A stretch of 64,000 nucleotides of DNA from Pantoea sp. CCBC3-3-1 (GTDB taxonomy: Bacteria > Pseudomonadota > Gammaproteobacteria > Enterobacterales > Enterobacteriaceae), in contig NZ_CP034363.1 in assembly GCF_007981265.1 (NCBI RefSeq), forward strand, positions 3,906,001 to 3,970,000, in the 5' to 3' direction. The translations under genes and the position numbers were made by a program. The first letter of the stretch is position 1, and each line of letters opens with the position of its first letter. The notes under the pieces are model-generated. The model had not been told where the DNA came from. It ran no database searches and saw nothing but the letters and a program-made list of their open reading frames with translations. Positions 50,801 to 59,633 of this stretch are shown in pieces.

Positions 50801-51234
50801 CATTCTGACCGGTACACCAGATACTGGTCGAACAGATCGGCAATACGTGCTGCCAGCTGGAAAAGTTTTCTTTTATCCTCGTCATCGGTGAGGTAGTGCT
50901 TCAGCATAGCGAATTCGGTCCGCGTCAGCATTTCTGGCAGGATAGCCATCAGCTTCCAGCTCATGCTGGCTTTATTAAAGGCGCTCTCTTTAGGAATGCC
51001 GGGTAAAACGCGGACGAACATATCCCAGATAAAAGAAGCTGGCAGAGGAAAAGCGATATTGGCCGCGATGCCAAACTGCTCTGCCAGTGACATTTGTAAC
51101 CACTGTGCCATCCCCGGACTTTGCACCAGCACCACTTCCGCCTGGAAGGGGTTACGCAACGGCTGATTTTCGATATGAAAAGCTGCCAGCGTCTTCAGCA
51201 AATCCAGCTGATTCGAGTGATAAACGGTAAACAT
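47866..51234 (-). CDS. recC: Exodeoxyribonuclease V gamma subunit RecC
   Basis: RecC holds the complex together and reads the Chi sequence. The protein is 1122 residues, equal to E. coli. It begins MFTVYHSNQLDLLKTL with AGGAG six bases upstream; the frame is open 30 codons further but those are not conserved. Recognisable stretches are GMAQWLQMSLAEQFGIAANI, PADIDAYTP-like VADIDAYTPFIQAVF and PFKVVCLLGMNDGVYPR. It precedes ptrA-recB-recD with a 151-bp gap, which may hold a promoter for the three. Confidence 0.96.
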   Translation of the reverse strand: MFTVYHSNQLDLLKTLAAFHIENQPLRNPFQAEVVLVQSPGMAQWLQMSLAEQFGIAANIAFPLPASFIWDMFVRVLPGIPKESAFNKASMSWKLMAILPEMLTRTEFAMLKHYLTDDEDKRKLFQLAARIADLFDQYLVYRSEWLNSWEKGQQIADLGEAQQWQAPLWAALVEYNRELGQPEWHRANLYARFISTLENSASRPPNLPERVFICGISALPPVYLQALQALGKHIDIHLLFTNPCRHYWGDIQDYAFLAKLQSRRRQHFNQQGESALFRQSDASSLFNDAGEQQLSNPLLASWGKLGRDNLFLLAQMECREIDAFVDIEPGNLLHSLQRDLLELEDNAVIGLKQEEWETSHSKRILDPEDRSVSIHLCHSPQREVEVLQDRLLEIMANDPALSPRDIIVMVADIDAYTPFIQAVFGNAPAGRYLPFSISDRRASQAHPALQAFISLLSLPDSRFTSEGVLALLEVPALASRFAIDEEGLRRLRHWVGESGIRWGLDDDTVRELDLPPTGQHTWHFGLTRMLLGYAMNSETGHWQGILPYDESSGLIAELAGNLAELLMRLRRWRELLSAPRELESWLPLCRELLNDFFAGDADAEAALALIEEQWQQVINYGVQAQYQQAVPLSLLRDELASRLDQERISQRFLAGPVNFCTLMPMRSIPFKVVCLLGMNDGVYPRTLPPLGFDLMSQQPKKGDRSRRDDDRYLFLEALNSAQQQLYISYIGRTIQDNSERFPSVLVSELVEYISQSFCLPGDQGRDVDTSAAAVVAHLHHLHSRMPFAAENFLPQAKYQSYAAEWLPAAKASGVPHPPFMQPLPELEMAELNFEHLVRFWRHPVRAFFSQRLGVSFLLSDTELPDAEPFTLDNLSRYQLNSQLLNTLIDEQPSEPLYARQRAAGNLPYGAYGELFWQEQLTDMSELAGQVREQRKDSKSWEINLQIAGLQLNGWLPQVQDDGLLRWRPGHLNFTDGLALWLEHLVYCILGGSGDSRMYGRKESQWRFPALPVEEAQAWLARYIQGYRQGMCSPLLLLPKTGGAWLEASYDEKSASILHDEATQAKARIKLLQAWQGNMQVEGEGSDPYLARLFRTLDEATFRAITDNAEAWLLPLMQINDIK

Positions 51235-51334
51235 GTCTGCTCCTGCTTTGGGACTAATGCTCTGCGTGAACACTGTACCCGAGCCGAAGGCCGTTGCAAA
51301 TGCATCGGCCAGACGGTTTAGCAATCAGCAAGCA

Positions 51335-52084
51335 TTATTTAAAGGTGTAGACCACGCCCATACGTAAGCGGAGCTGCCGCTCGCTGGAGTAAGCGCTTCT
51401 GCCAATATCCGCAAAAGTCACATAAGGTCTCCACTCTTTATTGTCGCCAAGGATATAATCGAACTGAAGTTCCTGTTCATAATTACTTTTCTTGTTGGCA
51501 AAAAGTTTGTCATCGCCATGCATATAAATAAATTTATACGTGCTAATCAGATTTTCCAAACGGTAGCGAAAATAAGCATCGAATCGATTAACCGTCCGGT
51601 GACGATCCAAACTGCAATTATCATGGCCCACATCATCGCACTGGCTGTCATGGGCGTAATCGCTAAGCTCCAGACGATATAAACCGCCGAGTGACCAACT
51701 GTCATTAATTTTATACCAGGGGGCTACACCAAATTTCCATTCTGTTCTGACAGAGCTGAATTCCGGCTGAATAAATGGCGAAACCGTCCAGTTACCGTAG
51801 TTAAACGTTTTCAGTAACGTCATTTCCACAACGTTCAGGACGGTATCATAGTAAAACTTGTCTTTCGGATCTGGCCCACCCGTTTTAAACTTGGTTTCCA
51901 CTATAAAAGCGTAATTATCAGGAAGGTTGGCGCCTAAAGCCAGCTTGTCGTAATGAGTACGATCGCGCAGGCGATAGCCGTGTCGGTAGTCTACCGTAAC
52001 ATCTTTAACCGCTTCGGCCTGAATCTGATCGGCAAATCCCAGTGCAAGACTTAAAAATAGTGAATACTTCGCAAATCTTTTCAT
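51335..52084 (-). CDS. KdgM/NanC-family oligogalacturonate-specific porin
   Basis: Predicted small outer-membrane channel for acidic oligosaccharides, 249 residues. A Sec signal (MKRFAKYSLFLSLALGFADQIQA) is followed by VTVDYRHGYRLRDRTHYDKLALG, the typical KdgM N-terminal strand, and it ends RLRMGVVYTFK with a near-terminal aromatic as in 12-stranded barrels. KdgM takes up pectin fragments and NanC sialic acid oligomers; substrate here is not determined. Not present at this locus in E. coli: it sits between recC and ppdC, with an AT-rich 320-bp region upstream. It may be an acquired gene. A link with the aldarate locus is plausible because galactarate derives from galacturonate. Confidence 0.85.
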   Translation of the reverse strand: MKRFAKYSLFLSLALGFADQIQAEAVKDVTVDYRHGYRLRDRTHYDKLALGANLPDNYAFIVETKFKTGGPDPKDKFYYDTVLNVVEMTLLKTFNYGNWTVSPFIQPEFSSVRTEWKFGVAPWYKINDSWSLGGLYRLELSDYAHDSQCDDVGHDNCSLDRHRTVNRFDAYFRYRLENLISTYKFIYMHGDDKLFANKKSNYEQELQFDYILGDNKEWRPYVTFADIGRSAYSSERQLRLRMGVVYTFK

Positions 52085-52405
52085 AATCGTTCTTCCATGA
52101 CATCCGTGTTAAACAGAATAAAGGTATCAAAATCATGCATCCATTACGGGTTAATGTTATTTAATCTCCTGTTTTTAAAATATCCATTCAGATAAAATCC
52201 ATCGTCAACAACTGAAGTGTTTAACGCGTGGGGGATTTATATTTTCAATGCATTACTGAAAAAATAGTTTGCACGTTAAATACACCCCTGAGAAAACTAA
52301 TGGATGCATCGGCTTTAAACCTTTACGATATTGCCATTAATACTATTTTACTGGCAGCGGCAAAAAGATATCCTGAAGCCAGTTCTCATAATATGAGAAT
52401 ACAAG
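52085..52405. other. AT-rich intergenic region upstream of the KdgM-like gene
   Basis: This 321-bp stretch is clearly more AT-rich than its surroundings. I see no confident promoter, KdgR-type operator or RNA gene in it. A plus-strand frame starting with ATG at 52301 (within a longer frame from a GTG at 52228) continues past 52405 into the antisense of ppdC; it has no good ribosome site and I do not call it. Confidence 0.5.
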
Positions 52406-52714
52406 CTAATCGCTGTTTTTATTACAGCGTAACTGTTGCAGCGTTGCTTCGCGTCCTGCCGGGCTGACTGCGGTTGATGTTAGCAATTGACAGCCAGCTG
52501 GCCCCATTTTTTTACCGAGCGTTGTCTCCCAGCCTGCTGCCTCATAGCCTTCGAATCGAAGCCAGGCACGATACCAGGCTTCTCGCTGCTGTATCTGAAG
52601 CTGAAATCCTTTCGCTTGTGCAAGCTGATAATGCAACAGCGCGGTAAAACTCAGCGAGAACAGCAGTAACGCTACCAGCGTTTCCGGCAGGCTAAAACCC
52701 CCCTGTTTATTCAT
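52406..52714 (-). CDS. ppdC: Prepilin-type protein PpdC
   Basis: Minor pseudopilin-like protein of 102 residues. The type IV prepilin cleavage motif is near the N-terminus: MNKQGG then FSLPETLVALLLFSLSFTALL, with the +5 glutamate. The start at 52714 overlaps the ygdB end by 8 bases. Last gene of ppdA-ppdB-ygdB-ppdC, which in E. coli lies upstream of recC; here the KdgM-like gene separates them. Function is unproven, probably priming of a type IV pilus or pseudopilus. Confidence 0.9.
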   Translation of the reverse strand: MNKQGGFSLPETLVALLLFSLSFTALLHYQLAQAKGFQLQIQQREAWYRAWLRFEGYEAAGWETTLGKKMGPAGCQLLTSTAVSPAGREATLQQLRCNKNSD

Positions 52715-53132
52715 CTGAAAAACACCTTTTCTCTTCGGTGTATGGGCAATAGTCAAGCCAGCCGTGCGGCTGAGCGAGGAGTTTCTCCGTACCCGTAACC
52801 CGGCTCACCCACTGATAAAAAGCCAGCGTTCCCGCCCCGCTGTCCCCCTTCAACAGTACGCGCTCTTGCTCAATCAGCAAACAGGCCCGCCAGCGGAAAA
52901 AGGATTCGATCTGACACTGCCAGCCAGCTTCCCCTTCCGGCCACTGCCGTTGCTTGCCCCAGTTCAGCGCCGATTCCGCCAGGCTTGCCTGCTGAAACCA
53001 GATACGCTCATCGGCCACCAGACTCAGAGCATCCTCTGCCTGCTGACGGGTGGCATTGAGCAGCATCGCCGACATCAGTAATAATATGATTACCGCTATC
53101 AGCGCGCCGCTCCCTTGTTGCCGTGAGTTCAT
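52707..53132 (-). CDS. ygdB: YgdB, DUF2509 pseudopilin-associated protein
   Basis: 141 residues with an N-terminal hydrophobic segment (GALIAVIILLLMSAMLLNATR) of the PilX/GspK-like type and several cysteines (WQCQI, WRACLL, DYCPY, KRCF). It corresponds to E. coli YgdB by position and by the GWxDxCP segment near the C-terminus. Its start overlaps the ppdB stop as ATGA, and its end overlaps ppdC. Confidence 0.88.
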   Translation of the reverse strand: MNSRQQGSGALIAVIILLLMSAMLLNATRQQAEDALSLVADERIWFQQASLAESALNWGKQRQWPEGEAGWQCQIESFFRWRACLLIEQERVLLKGDSGAGTLAFYQWVSRVTGTEKLLAQPHGWLDYCPYTEEKRCFSDE

Positions 53133-53674
53133 AAATTTCCTGCCGTTATCCAGCTTTCCAGCGTAAGCGGAACGTCGGGAAAAGCGGTGGCGTATCCGCT
53201 CAGTAGCAGACGTATTTGCCGATCCGCTCGTGTTATCTGGAACGCGCTAATAGCAACAGAGGCAGGATCGTTCAGTTTTTCCCAACCTGCGGACTCGCAG
53301 CTGCTTACGCCACGCTGGGTTTCGAGGTTGCCGTTACGCAATCTGTAGCCATAATAATCGCTGTTTTCATTATTCGTTCCCTCCCATTTTCCGTTGCTGT
53401 TTTCATCCCAGCGCACTAACAGGCACATGCCGCCAGCGGTGCTGATTGTGAGCCCTTCTCCCACGCATTCCCCGGCGCAATAACCGGCGCGGCGCACCGC
53501 TTTTTCCAGCGAGTTCATCATCAGCCTTAACTCTTCATGAAGCTGAAATGCCATCAGGGTGCGCAGGTTATTCATCTGTAAAGCAGGCAGAAAACGCGCG
53601 ATGCCCAGCATCAACACGCTGCTGATAGCCAGAGCAATCAGCATTTCCAGCAGGGTAAAACCACGCTGATTCAT
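53129..53674 (-). CDS. ppdB: Prepilin-type protein PpdB
   Basis: Minor pseudopilin of the PilW/GspJ kind, 181 residues. The prepilin motif is MNQRG then FTLLEMLIALAISSVLMLGIA with Glu at +5. The later DENSNGKWE stretch and paired cysteines (YCAGEC) are seen. ATG 53674 overlaps the ppdA stop as ATGA. Confidence 0.92.
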   Translation of the reverse strand: MNQRGFTLLEMLIALAISSVLMLGIARFLPALQMNNLRTLMAFQLHEELRLMMNSLEKAVRRAGYCAGECVGEGLTISTAGGMCLLVRWDENSNGKWEGTNNENSDYYGYRLRNGNLETQRGVSSCESAGWEKLNDPASVAISAFQITRADRQIRLLLSGYATAFPDVPLTLESWITAGNL

Positions 53675-54120
53675 GGGCAGGCATCCTGACAAATGCGCAC
53701 TCTGGCCCGTGATGAAACGATGATATGCCGCTCACCGGCCTCGCTGGCGATGACAATCCGTCCCGGTTTGGCAACGTTACGTCGTCCATAAAACCCCATT
53801 CCCTCCGTCAGAGAGAGCAGACCGATCTCTTCCCAGCTGGCAGTCAGCGTTCTGCGCTGTTTGTGCCCGCACGTCGTTTTTGGCCCACCGCCCAGACACC
53901 AGGGCTGACCGCTTATTTGCCACAGCAGTATCTGTTGGTTGTGCCCGTTAGCGTCGTTGCGCAGCCGCAGTAAAAAGTGCTGGATCTGGCGCGCGCTGGC
54001 GTTGAGCCGCTGCTGCTGCTGCCAGTGGCGCCAGCCCATAACGCCGCCCAGCATCAGCGTAGTGGCAATCACCATTACCACCAGCAGTTCCAGTAAGGTA
54101 AATCCGCTTGTCCTGTTCAT
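53671..54120 (-). CDS. ppdA: Prepilin-type protein PpdA
   Basis: Minor pseudopilin of the FimT/GspH kind, 149 residues. The N-terminus is MNRTSG then FTLLELLVVMVIATTLMLGGV with the +5 glutamate. First gene of the ppdA-ppdB-ygdB-ppdC operon. A GTG two codons upstream (54126) is an alternative start. Its role in E. coli K-12 is not clearly established. Confidence 0.9.
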   Translation of the reverse strand: MNRTSGFTLLELLVVMVIATTLMLGGVMGWRHWQQQQRLNASARQIQHFLLRLRNDANGHNQQILLWQISGQPWCLGGGPKTTCGHKQRRTLTASWEEIGLLSLTEGMGFYGRRNVAKPGRIVIASEAGERHIIVSSRARVRICQDACP

Positions 54121-54318
54121 CTTCACAGGGTGGCTTTTTTGCTAAAAGCGATCCACAGACCAATATCAGCGTTGCGAGACGTGCTCCGGCCTTTAATTCC
54201 GTTTGCAGTGCTACGGGTACTGACCTGCGGGATTGCTCGCAAAAAGACGGCTACCGGCGCAGAACGGCGGCATGCTTTTTTGCAGGAGAAATGAAGTGTG
54301 AGAAGGCAAACGGACGTT

Positions 54319-54342
54319 CAGGAGCGGATAAATCCGCTCCTG
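54319..54342 (-). terminator. Hairpin downstream of thyA
   Basis: CAGGAGCGGAT and ATCCGCTCCTG pair perfectly over 11 bp around AA, 11 bases beyond the thyA stop. No T-run follows, so its activity as a terminator is uncertain. Confidence 0.55.
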
Positions 54343-54352
54343 GTTATGAGCA

Positions 54353-55147
54353 TCAGATCGCGACCGGCGCTTTGATGGCTGGATGGGGATCGTATCCTTC
54401 GATTTCAAAATCTTCGAAGCGATAGTCGAACAGTGAGGCGGGTTTACGCTTAATAACCAGCTTCGGCAGCGGACGCGGCTCACGAGTCAGTTGCAGATCG
54501 GTTTGTTCCATATGGTTGCTGTACAGGTGCGTATCGCCGCCCGTCCAGACAAAATCACCGACCTGCAAATCACACTGCTGCGCGACCATATGCACCAACA
54601 GCGCATAGCTGGCGATGTTAAACGGCAGGCCGAGGAAAACATCGCAGGAGCGCTGGTAGAGCTGGCAGGAAAGCTTCCCGTCCGCCACGTAGAACTGGAA
54701 GAAAGCGTGACAGGGTGCCAGCGCCATTTCGTCCAGCTCGCCAACGTTCCAGGCAGAAACGATGATGCGGCGGGAATCCGGGTCGTTTTTCAACTGCTGC
54801 ATCACTTTAGCCAGCTGGTCGATCTGCTCACCGTTTGGCGCGCCCCAGCTACGCCACTGTTTGCCGTAAACCGGACCGAGATCGCCATTTTCATCCGCCC
54901 ACTCATCCCAGATAGTGACTTTGTTTTCCTTCAGATAGGCGATATTCGTCTCGCCCTTCAGGAACCAAAGCAGCTCGTGGATAATGGAGCGCAGATGACA
55001 TTTTTTAGTCGTGACCAGCGGAAAACCTTCCTGCAAGTTGAAACGCATCTGATGACCAAAAATTGACAGCGTGCCGGTGCCGGTACGGTCATTTTTCGGC
55101 GTGCCTTCGGTCAGCACTTTTTGCATTAATTCCAGATACTGTTTCAT
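54353..55147 (-). CDS. thyA: Thymidylate synthase
   Basis: Methylates dUMP to dTMP using methylenetetrahydrofolate. The protein is 264 residues, equal to E. coli ThyA, with the catalytic Cys146 in [10 protein letters not shown] and the dUMP-binding [13 protein letters not shown] segment. Its start overlaps the lgt stop by 4 bases (ATGA), so it is coupled to lgt as in E. coli. Confidence 0.98.
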   Translation of the reverse strand: MKQYLELMQKVLTEGTPKNDRTGTGTLSIFGHQMRFNLQEGFPLVTTKKCHLRSIIHELLWFLKGETNIAYLKENKVTIWDEWADENGDLGPVYGKQWRSWGAPNGEQIDQLAKVMQQLKNDPDSRRIIVSAWNVGELDEMALAPCHAFFQFYVADGKLSCQLYQRSCDVFLGLPFNIASYALLVHMVAQQCDLQVGDFVWTGGDTHLYSNHMEQTDLQLTREPRPLPKLVIKRKPASLFDYRFEDFEIEGYDPHPAIKAPVAI

Positions 55148-56025
55148 TTTTCCTCACGTAGTTGCTGCGTAGTTCGACGGCGGTAAGCCCAAATCATCAT
55201 AATCACGCCAGCGAAAATCATTGGCGTCGAAAGAATTTGCCCCATGCTGATGGCGTTGTCGAACAGGCCCAGCTGCGCATCCGGCTGACGGAAGAATTCC
55301 ACAATAAAGCGGAACGTGCCGTAACCAATCAGGAACAGGCCAGAGACAGCGCCCATTGGGCGGTTTTTACGGATAAAGATATTCAGAATGATAAACAGTA
55401 CCACCCCTTCAAGTATCAGCTCGTAAAGCTGAGAAGGATGGCGCGGCAGTACGCCATAGGTCGCCAGCAGCGACTGCCATTCTGGATGAGTGGCAGCCAG
55501 GGCGATATCTTCGCCACGCGAGCCGGGGAACAGCATCGCCCACGACAAATCGGGCGCGACGCGGCCCCAAAGCTCACCATTGATAAAGTTGCCCAGGCGG
55601 CCAGCGCCAAGACCAAACGGGATCAGCGGCGCAATAAAATCCGCTACCTGGAAGAAATTACGTTTGGTGCGACGGGCAAACCACAGCATGACGCAAATCA
55701 CGCCGATTAAGCCGCCGTGGAACGACATGCCGCCATCCCAGACCTTAAACAGATAAAGCGGGTTATCCAGAAACAGCGGCAGGTTGTAAAACAGCACGTA
55801 ACCGATACGGCCACCGAGGAAAACGCCGAGGAAACCGGCATAGAGCAGGTTTTCGACTTCATCTTTCGTCCAGCCGCTGCCCGGCTTGTTGGCGCGGCGC
55901 ACGGCCAGCCACATGGCAAATATAAAGCCGACCAGGTACATCAAACCGTACCAGTGCAGAGCAATCGGCCCGACAGAGAAAATCACCGGATCAAATTGGG
56001 GGAAAGCCAGATAGCCGTTAGTCAT
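55144..56025 (-). CDS. lgt: Phosphatidylglycerol:prolipoprotein diacylglyceryl transferase
   Basis: Inner-membrane enzyme that attaches diacylglycerol to the lipobox cysteine of prolipoproteins, such as the YgdI, YgdR and MltA products encoded here. The protein is 293 residues with about seven membrane helices. The essential signature HGGLIG and the Lgt motif [14 protein letters not shown] are intact. Co-transcribed with thyA; ptsP lies 138 bp upstream. Confidence 0.97.
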   Translation of the reverse strand: MTNGYLAFPQFDPVIFSVGPIALHWYGLMYLVGFIFAMWLAVRRANKPGSGWTKDEVENLLYAGFLGVFLGGRIGYVLFYNLPLFLDNPLYLFKVWDGGMSFHGGLIGVICVMLWFARRTKRNFFQVADFIAPLIPFGLGAGRLGNFINGELWGRVAPDLSWAMLFPGSRGEDIALAATHPEWQSLLATYGVLPRHPSQLYELILEGVVLFIILNIFIRKNRPMGAVSGLFLIGYGTFRFIVEFFRQPDAQLGLFDNAISMGQILSTPMIFAGVIMMIWAYRRRTTQQLREEK

Positions 56026-56163
56026 CTTTCACCATTTTTAATAGTCCCTGGCCCGCAGGCGCCGGAGTGAATAAACCAGTGCGCGCAAGGCGCTGCATAT
56101 AAGGCGCGCATCATAGCACAGGCAGCAAAGGCCATCCCGCCGGAACTGTAACTTTGTTGCAGC

Positions 56164-58410
56164 CTAACGTCCGCCGCGGATCAATCCGCCTAAGCCACGT
56201 CGCTCCATAAAGGCGGCGACCAGATGGCGGACTTCGCTGGCCAGCTGTGCCCGGAGGCTGGTTTCCGCCAGCTTTTGCGCCTCTTCATAATCGATATGAT
56301 GAAGCAGGTATTTTACCCGGGCCACGTTGCGGCCATTCATGCTGAGGTGGTGATAGCCCAGACCAATCAGCAGCGCAACACAGCTGGAATCTCCCGCCAT
56401 TTCACCACACAGGCACAGTTCGATACCGGCCAGCTTCGCTTCTTCAGCAATGGTTTTTAACGCCCGCAGCATCGCCGGATGCAGGCTGTCGTACAGGTTC
56501 GCTACTCGGGTATTGTTACGATCGACGGCCAGCAAATACTGGGTCAGATCGTTGGTGCCGACGGAAATAAAGTCGACGCGTTTTGCCAGGTGGCCGATCA
56601 TAAAGATCATTGACGGCACTTCAATCATCACGCCGAGGCGGGGCTTTGGAATGGCGTAGCCGAGCATCTCTTCTACTTCCCGAGCCGCACGCTCGATCAG
56701 CCTGATCGCCTCATCAATTTCATCAATGCTGGTGATCATCGGCAGCAAAATGCTCAGATTATCGCTGGCGACGTTGGCGCGTAGCATTGCCCGTACCTGG
56801 ACAAGAAAGATCTCTGGTTGATCGAGCGTCAGACGGATGCCACGCCAGCCCAGGCAAGGGTTTTCCTCGCTAATAGGCATGTAGGGCAGCTGTTTATCCG
56901 CTCCCACATCGAGCGTTCGCAGCGTCACCGGCTTTTCCAGAAACAGTTGCAGCATGCCCTGATACTGCGCGACCTGCTCCTCTTCAGAAGGGAAGCCGCT
57001 TTGTAGCATGAAAGGAATTTCCGTGCGGTACAGCCCCACGCCGTCAACCCAGCTACCCAGCGCCTGCTCATGCTCGGCGCTTAATCCGGCATTGAGCATC
57101 ACCTTTACCGGCTCGCCCGATTTCAGCGCTGCCGGGCATTCCACCACGTCTTCTGCCAGCTTGCTCAGCTCGTTTTCTTCACTGATAAGACGTTGATATT
57201 CCTGCACCAGCATCGGTTCTGGATCGACCAGCAGCTCGCCGCGATAGCCATCCACGACCAATAGCCGGCCGTTCAGCAACTCCGGCTGAATATCAGCACC
57301 CATCACCGTTGGAATGCCCATCGCGCGAACCATGATCGCCGCGTGAGAATTCGACGCACCGTCACGAACCACGACGCCTGCGAGACGATCGTGCGGCAGC
57401 TCCGCCAGCGTTGTCGCCGTCAGTTCATCAGCGACCAGCACAAAGCGTTCAGGCCAGGTATTAGTGCCCTGCACGGTGTCATCGAGGTGAAAAAGCAGGC
57501 GCTGCCCCAGCACGCGCAAGTCGCCAGCCCGTTCGCGAAGGTAGCTATCCTGTAAGCTGGCGAACTGATGGACAAACTTCTCAATGACCTTTTTTACGGC
57601 CCATTCGGCTACCGATCCGTTATCGATCTCGGTATAGAGATCTTTTTTCAGGCGATTGTCGCTCAGCAGGTGGGAATAGAGATCGAAGATCGCCGCGCTT
57701 TCTTTATGCACGCTGGAGGTGAACCGCTTGCTGTAGCGGCGAAACTCGCCGGAGGCTTCATCCATCGCCAGCGACAATCTTTCACGCTCGCGCGCGGTGT
57801 CCAGCGTGGAGGCAGCGAAAACATTTTCCAGCGACGGCTGTGTGCTGTCGACCCAGCCTTCGGCAACGGCAACGCCAGGTGCTGCGGCCAGCGCACGAAT
57901 ACGGGTTTGGCGATACTGACCAAACAGGGCATTAAGCTGTGACTGCGACAGAATTGTCGCCATTTGGGTTGCCAGCGTAACCAAAAACGATTCTTCGCTT
58001 TCATCAAACTGGCGGTGTTCCCGCTGCTGAACAACCAGCACGCCAAGCAGCTGACGGCGGCTGATAATCGGTACGCCTAAAAAAGAACGGAAACGCTCCT
58101 CTTTGACGGCAGGAACATATTTGAAGCTGGGGTGGCTCTGCGCATCGGCGAGGTTAATCGGTTCGGCAAGACGCCCGACCAGCCCGACGATCCCTTCGTC
58201 AAAGGCCAGTGCGACGGTGCGGCCTCGTGGCTTTTTCAAGCCGCGAGTCGCCATCAGGTAATAGCAGCGACGATCGTGATCGGCCAGATAGACCGAACAC
58301 ACTTCGGTATCCATCGCCAGGCAGATCTCGTTAACCAGGATATCCAGCGCCTCGGTCAGCCGGGGCGCCCCTGCCACTTTTTCCACTATCTCGCGCAGCT
58401 GTGTAAGCAT
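56164..58410 (-). CDS. ptsP: Phosphoenolpyruvate-protein phosphotransferase PtsP (enzyme I-Ntr)
   Basis: First enzyme of the nitrogen-related PTS, passing phosphate from PEP to NPr and then PtsN. The protein is 748 residues, as in E. coli. An N-terminal GAF domain (about 1-165) is followed by the PTS enzyme I body: phosphorylated His356 in DGASNSHAAIMVRAMG, PEP-binding barrel with GADKQLPYMPISEENPCLGWRG, and the LCLCGEMAGDSS active-site cysteine loop. ATG 58411-58413 is an adjacent alternative start. rppH is just upstream (12 bp). Confidence 0.97.
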   Translation of the reverse strand: MLTQLREIVEKVAGAPRLTEALDILVNEICLAMDTEVCSVYLADHDRRCYYLMATRGLKKPRGRTVALAFDEGIVGLVGRLAEPINLADAQSHPSFKYVPAVKEERFRSFLGVPIISRRQLLGVLVVQQREHRQFDESEESFLVTLATQMATILSQSQLNALFGQYRQTRIRALAAAPGVAVAEGWVDSTQPSLENVFAASTLDTARERERLSLAMDEASGEFRRYSKRFTSSVHKESAAIFDLYSHLLSDNRLKKDLYTEIDNGSVAEWAVKKVIEKFVHQFASLQDSYLRERAGDLRVLGQRLLFHLDDTVQGTNTWPERFVLVADELTATTLAELPHDRLAGVVVRDGASNSHAAIMVRAMGIPTVMGADIQPELLNGRLLVVDGYRGELLVDPEPMLVQEYQRLISEENELSKLAEDVVECPAALKSGEPVKVMLNAGLSAEHEQALGSWVDGVGLYRTEIPFMLQSGFPSEEEQVAQYQGMLQLFLEKPVTLRTLDVGADKQLPYMPISEENPCLGWRGIRLTLDQPEIFLVQVRAMLRANVASDNLSILLPMITSIDEIDEAIRLIERAAREVEEMLGYAIPKPRLGVMIEVPSMIFMIGHLAKRVDFISVGTNDLTQYLLAVDRNNTRVANLYDSLHPAMLRALKTIAEEAKLAGIELCLCGEMAGDSSCVALLIGLGYHHLSMNGRNVARVKYLLHHIDYEEAQKLAETSLRAQLASEVRHLVAAFMERRGLGGLIRGGR

Positions 58411-58422
58411 CATCGGAGTGGC

Positions 58423-58947
58423 TTACCCTCTTTTCCGTCGATAAAGCGCATTGCGCTGTACGGCGTTCTCCTGCAGCGGCATTACTACGCCAGCAAATTC
58501 TTTCATCACCCGGCGATAAACGTCGCGCTTGAAAGAGACTACCTGGCGCACCGGATACCAGAAGCTGACCCAGCGCCAGCCGTCAAATTCCGGCGTGCTG
58601 CTGGTCTGCATGTTGATATCCGCGTCATTGCACAATAATTGCAGAAGAAACCACTTCTGTTTCTGGCCGATACAAACCGGCTTTGTGTCCCAACGCACCA
58701 AACGTTTTGGCAACTTATAGCGTAACCAGTTTCGGGTAGAGGCAAGAATACGGACATCCTTGCGGTGCAAACCGACTTCTTCGAAAAGTTCTCGATACAT
58801 CGCTTGTTCCGCGGTTTCGCCAGGATTAATGCCTCCCTGAGGAAACTGCCAGGAGTGCTGACCATATCTTCTGGCCCACAACACTTGTCCCTGCCTGTTA
58901 CAAATTACGATACCAACATTCGGGCGGTAGCCATCATCATCGATCAC
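58423..58947 (-). CDS. rppH: RNA pyrophosphohydrolase RppH
   Basis: Removes pyrophosphate from the 5' end of mRNAs, making them substrates for RNase E. The protein is 174 residues (176 in E. coli). The Nudix box reads [23 protein letters not shown], with the metal-binding glutamates in the RELxEEVG core. First gene of the rppH-ptsP pair. A large non-coding region separates it from mutH. Confidence 0.97.
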   Translation of the reverse strand: MIDDDGYRPNVGIVICNRQGQVLWARRYGQHSWQFPQGGINPGETAEQAMYRELFEEVGLHRKDVRILASTRNWLRYKLPKRLVRWDTKPVCIGQKQKWFLLQLLCNDADINMQTSSTPEFDGWRWVSFWYPVRQVVSFKRDVYRRVMKEFAGVVMPLQENAVQRNALYRRKRG

Positions 58948-59633
58948 TGGACTACCTCAAACTAAAACTCGGATGTTCTGATTGTTTCATACTCCTCACA
59001 GGCGGTAAACCACTGCTTTGCGGCCTTGAACGGCGCTAATCACGGGATAACTCGCAGTTGGAAACAAAGTTATAAACAGAATTTGCCGATTTTACTCGAT
59101 CTTATTCACCTTTTCTGTGGATAGCTTTGTGCAGAACTCGGTTAACATTTGGGGAAAACTTTCCAGGCCAGGTAAAAGGCAGAGGAATGTCCGCAGCTTA
59201 ACCTGCTAAATATCATAGGAATTATCTGGAGAATGGCGCAGCTTCGACACCCTTCATACTCCGGTCACAAAGGCATGATCACCAACTGACCAAAGATCGA
59301 ACAATGCACCTTTTATCCACAGCTTATGGTGCGATGATAAGCAAAAAAGGGTGAAAAAATGGTAAAATGGTGCCGTCAAGGCTGTAAATCAAAACAGTAT
59401 TATTGTAAAAAGCGACTTATCCCATTTTTCTGTGGATAACTACGTGTAAGATCCTGTTCATTGTCGGTGACAACTCGCGCATAACCTTGTGGCATGGCTT
59501 AGTCATGAGCGGGAGGCAAAATAAAAAGCCATGATTTATCATGCTATTATTCGACTTTTGCACCGCCAGAGTCGGTTAGCCTTCGGCAGGCAAAAAGAGT
59601 GGTTATTTTTTAATCAGTTCAAAAAGGTTATTC
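58948..59633. other. Long rppH-mutH intergenic region, probable DARS2 locus
   Basis: A 686-bp gap with no credible gene, in the place where E. coli carries DARS2, the DnaA-reactivating sequence that regenerates ATP-DnaA. It contains two perfect DnaA boxes, TTATCCACA at 59313-59321 (plus) and 59431-59439 (minus), besides the three-box cluster listed separately. Sequence is AT-rich through 59310-59600, as expected for IHF and Fis sites, though I assign none. Confidence 0.75.
59102..59136. other. DARS2 core-like cluster of three DnaA boxes
   Basis: TTATTCACC (59102-59110, plus strand) faces TGTGGATAG (59116-59124, minus strand) across 5 bp, followed by TGTGCAGAA (59128-59136, minus strand). Each differs from TTATNCACA by one base. 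Three closely spaced boxes, the first pair head-to-head, is the layout of a DARS core. DnaA binding is inferred from sequence and position. Confidence 0.65.

Noticed and set aside
52228..52467. 79-residue plus-strand frame in the AT-rich region near ppdC
   Set aside because: GTG start without a ribosome site and its end is antisense to ppdC; left uncalled although the composition is unusual.
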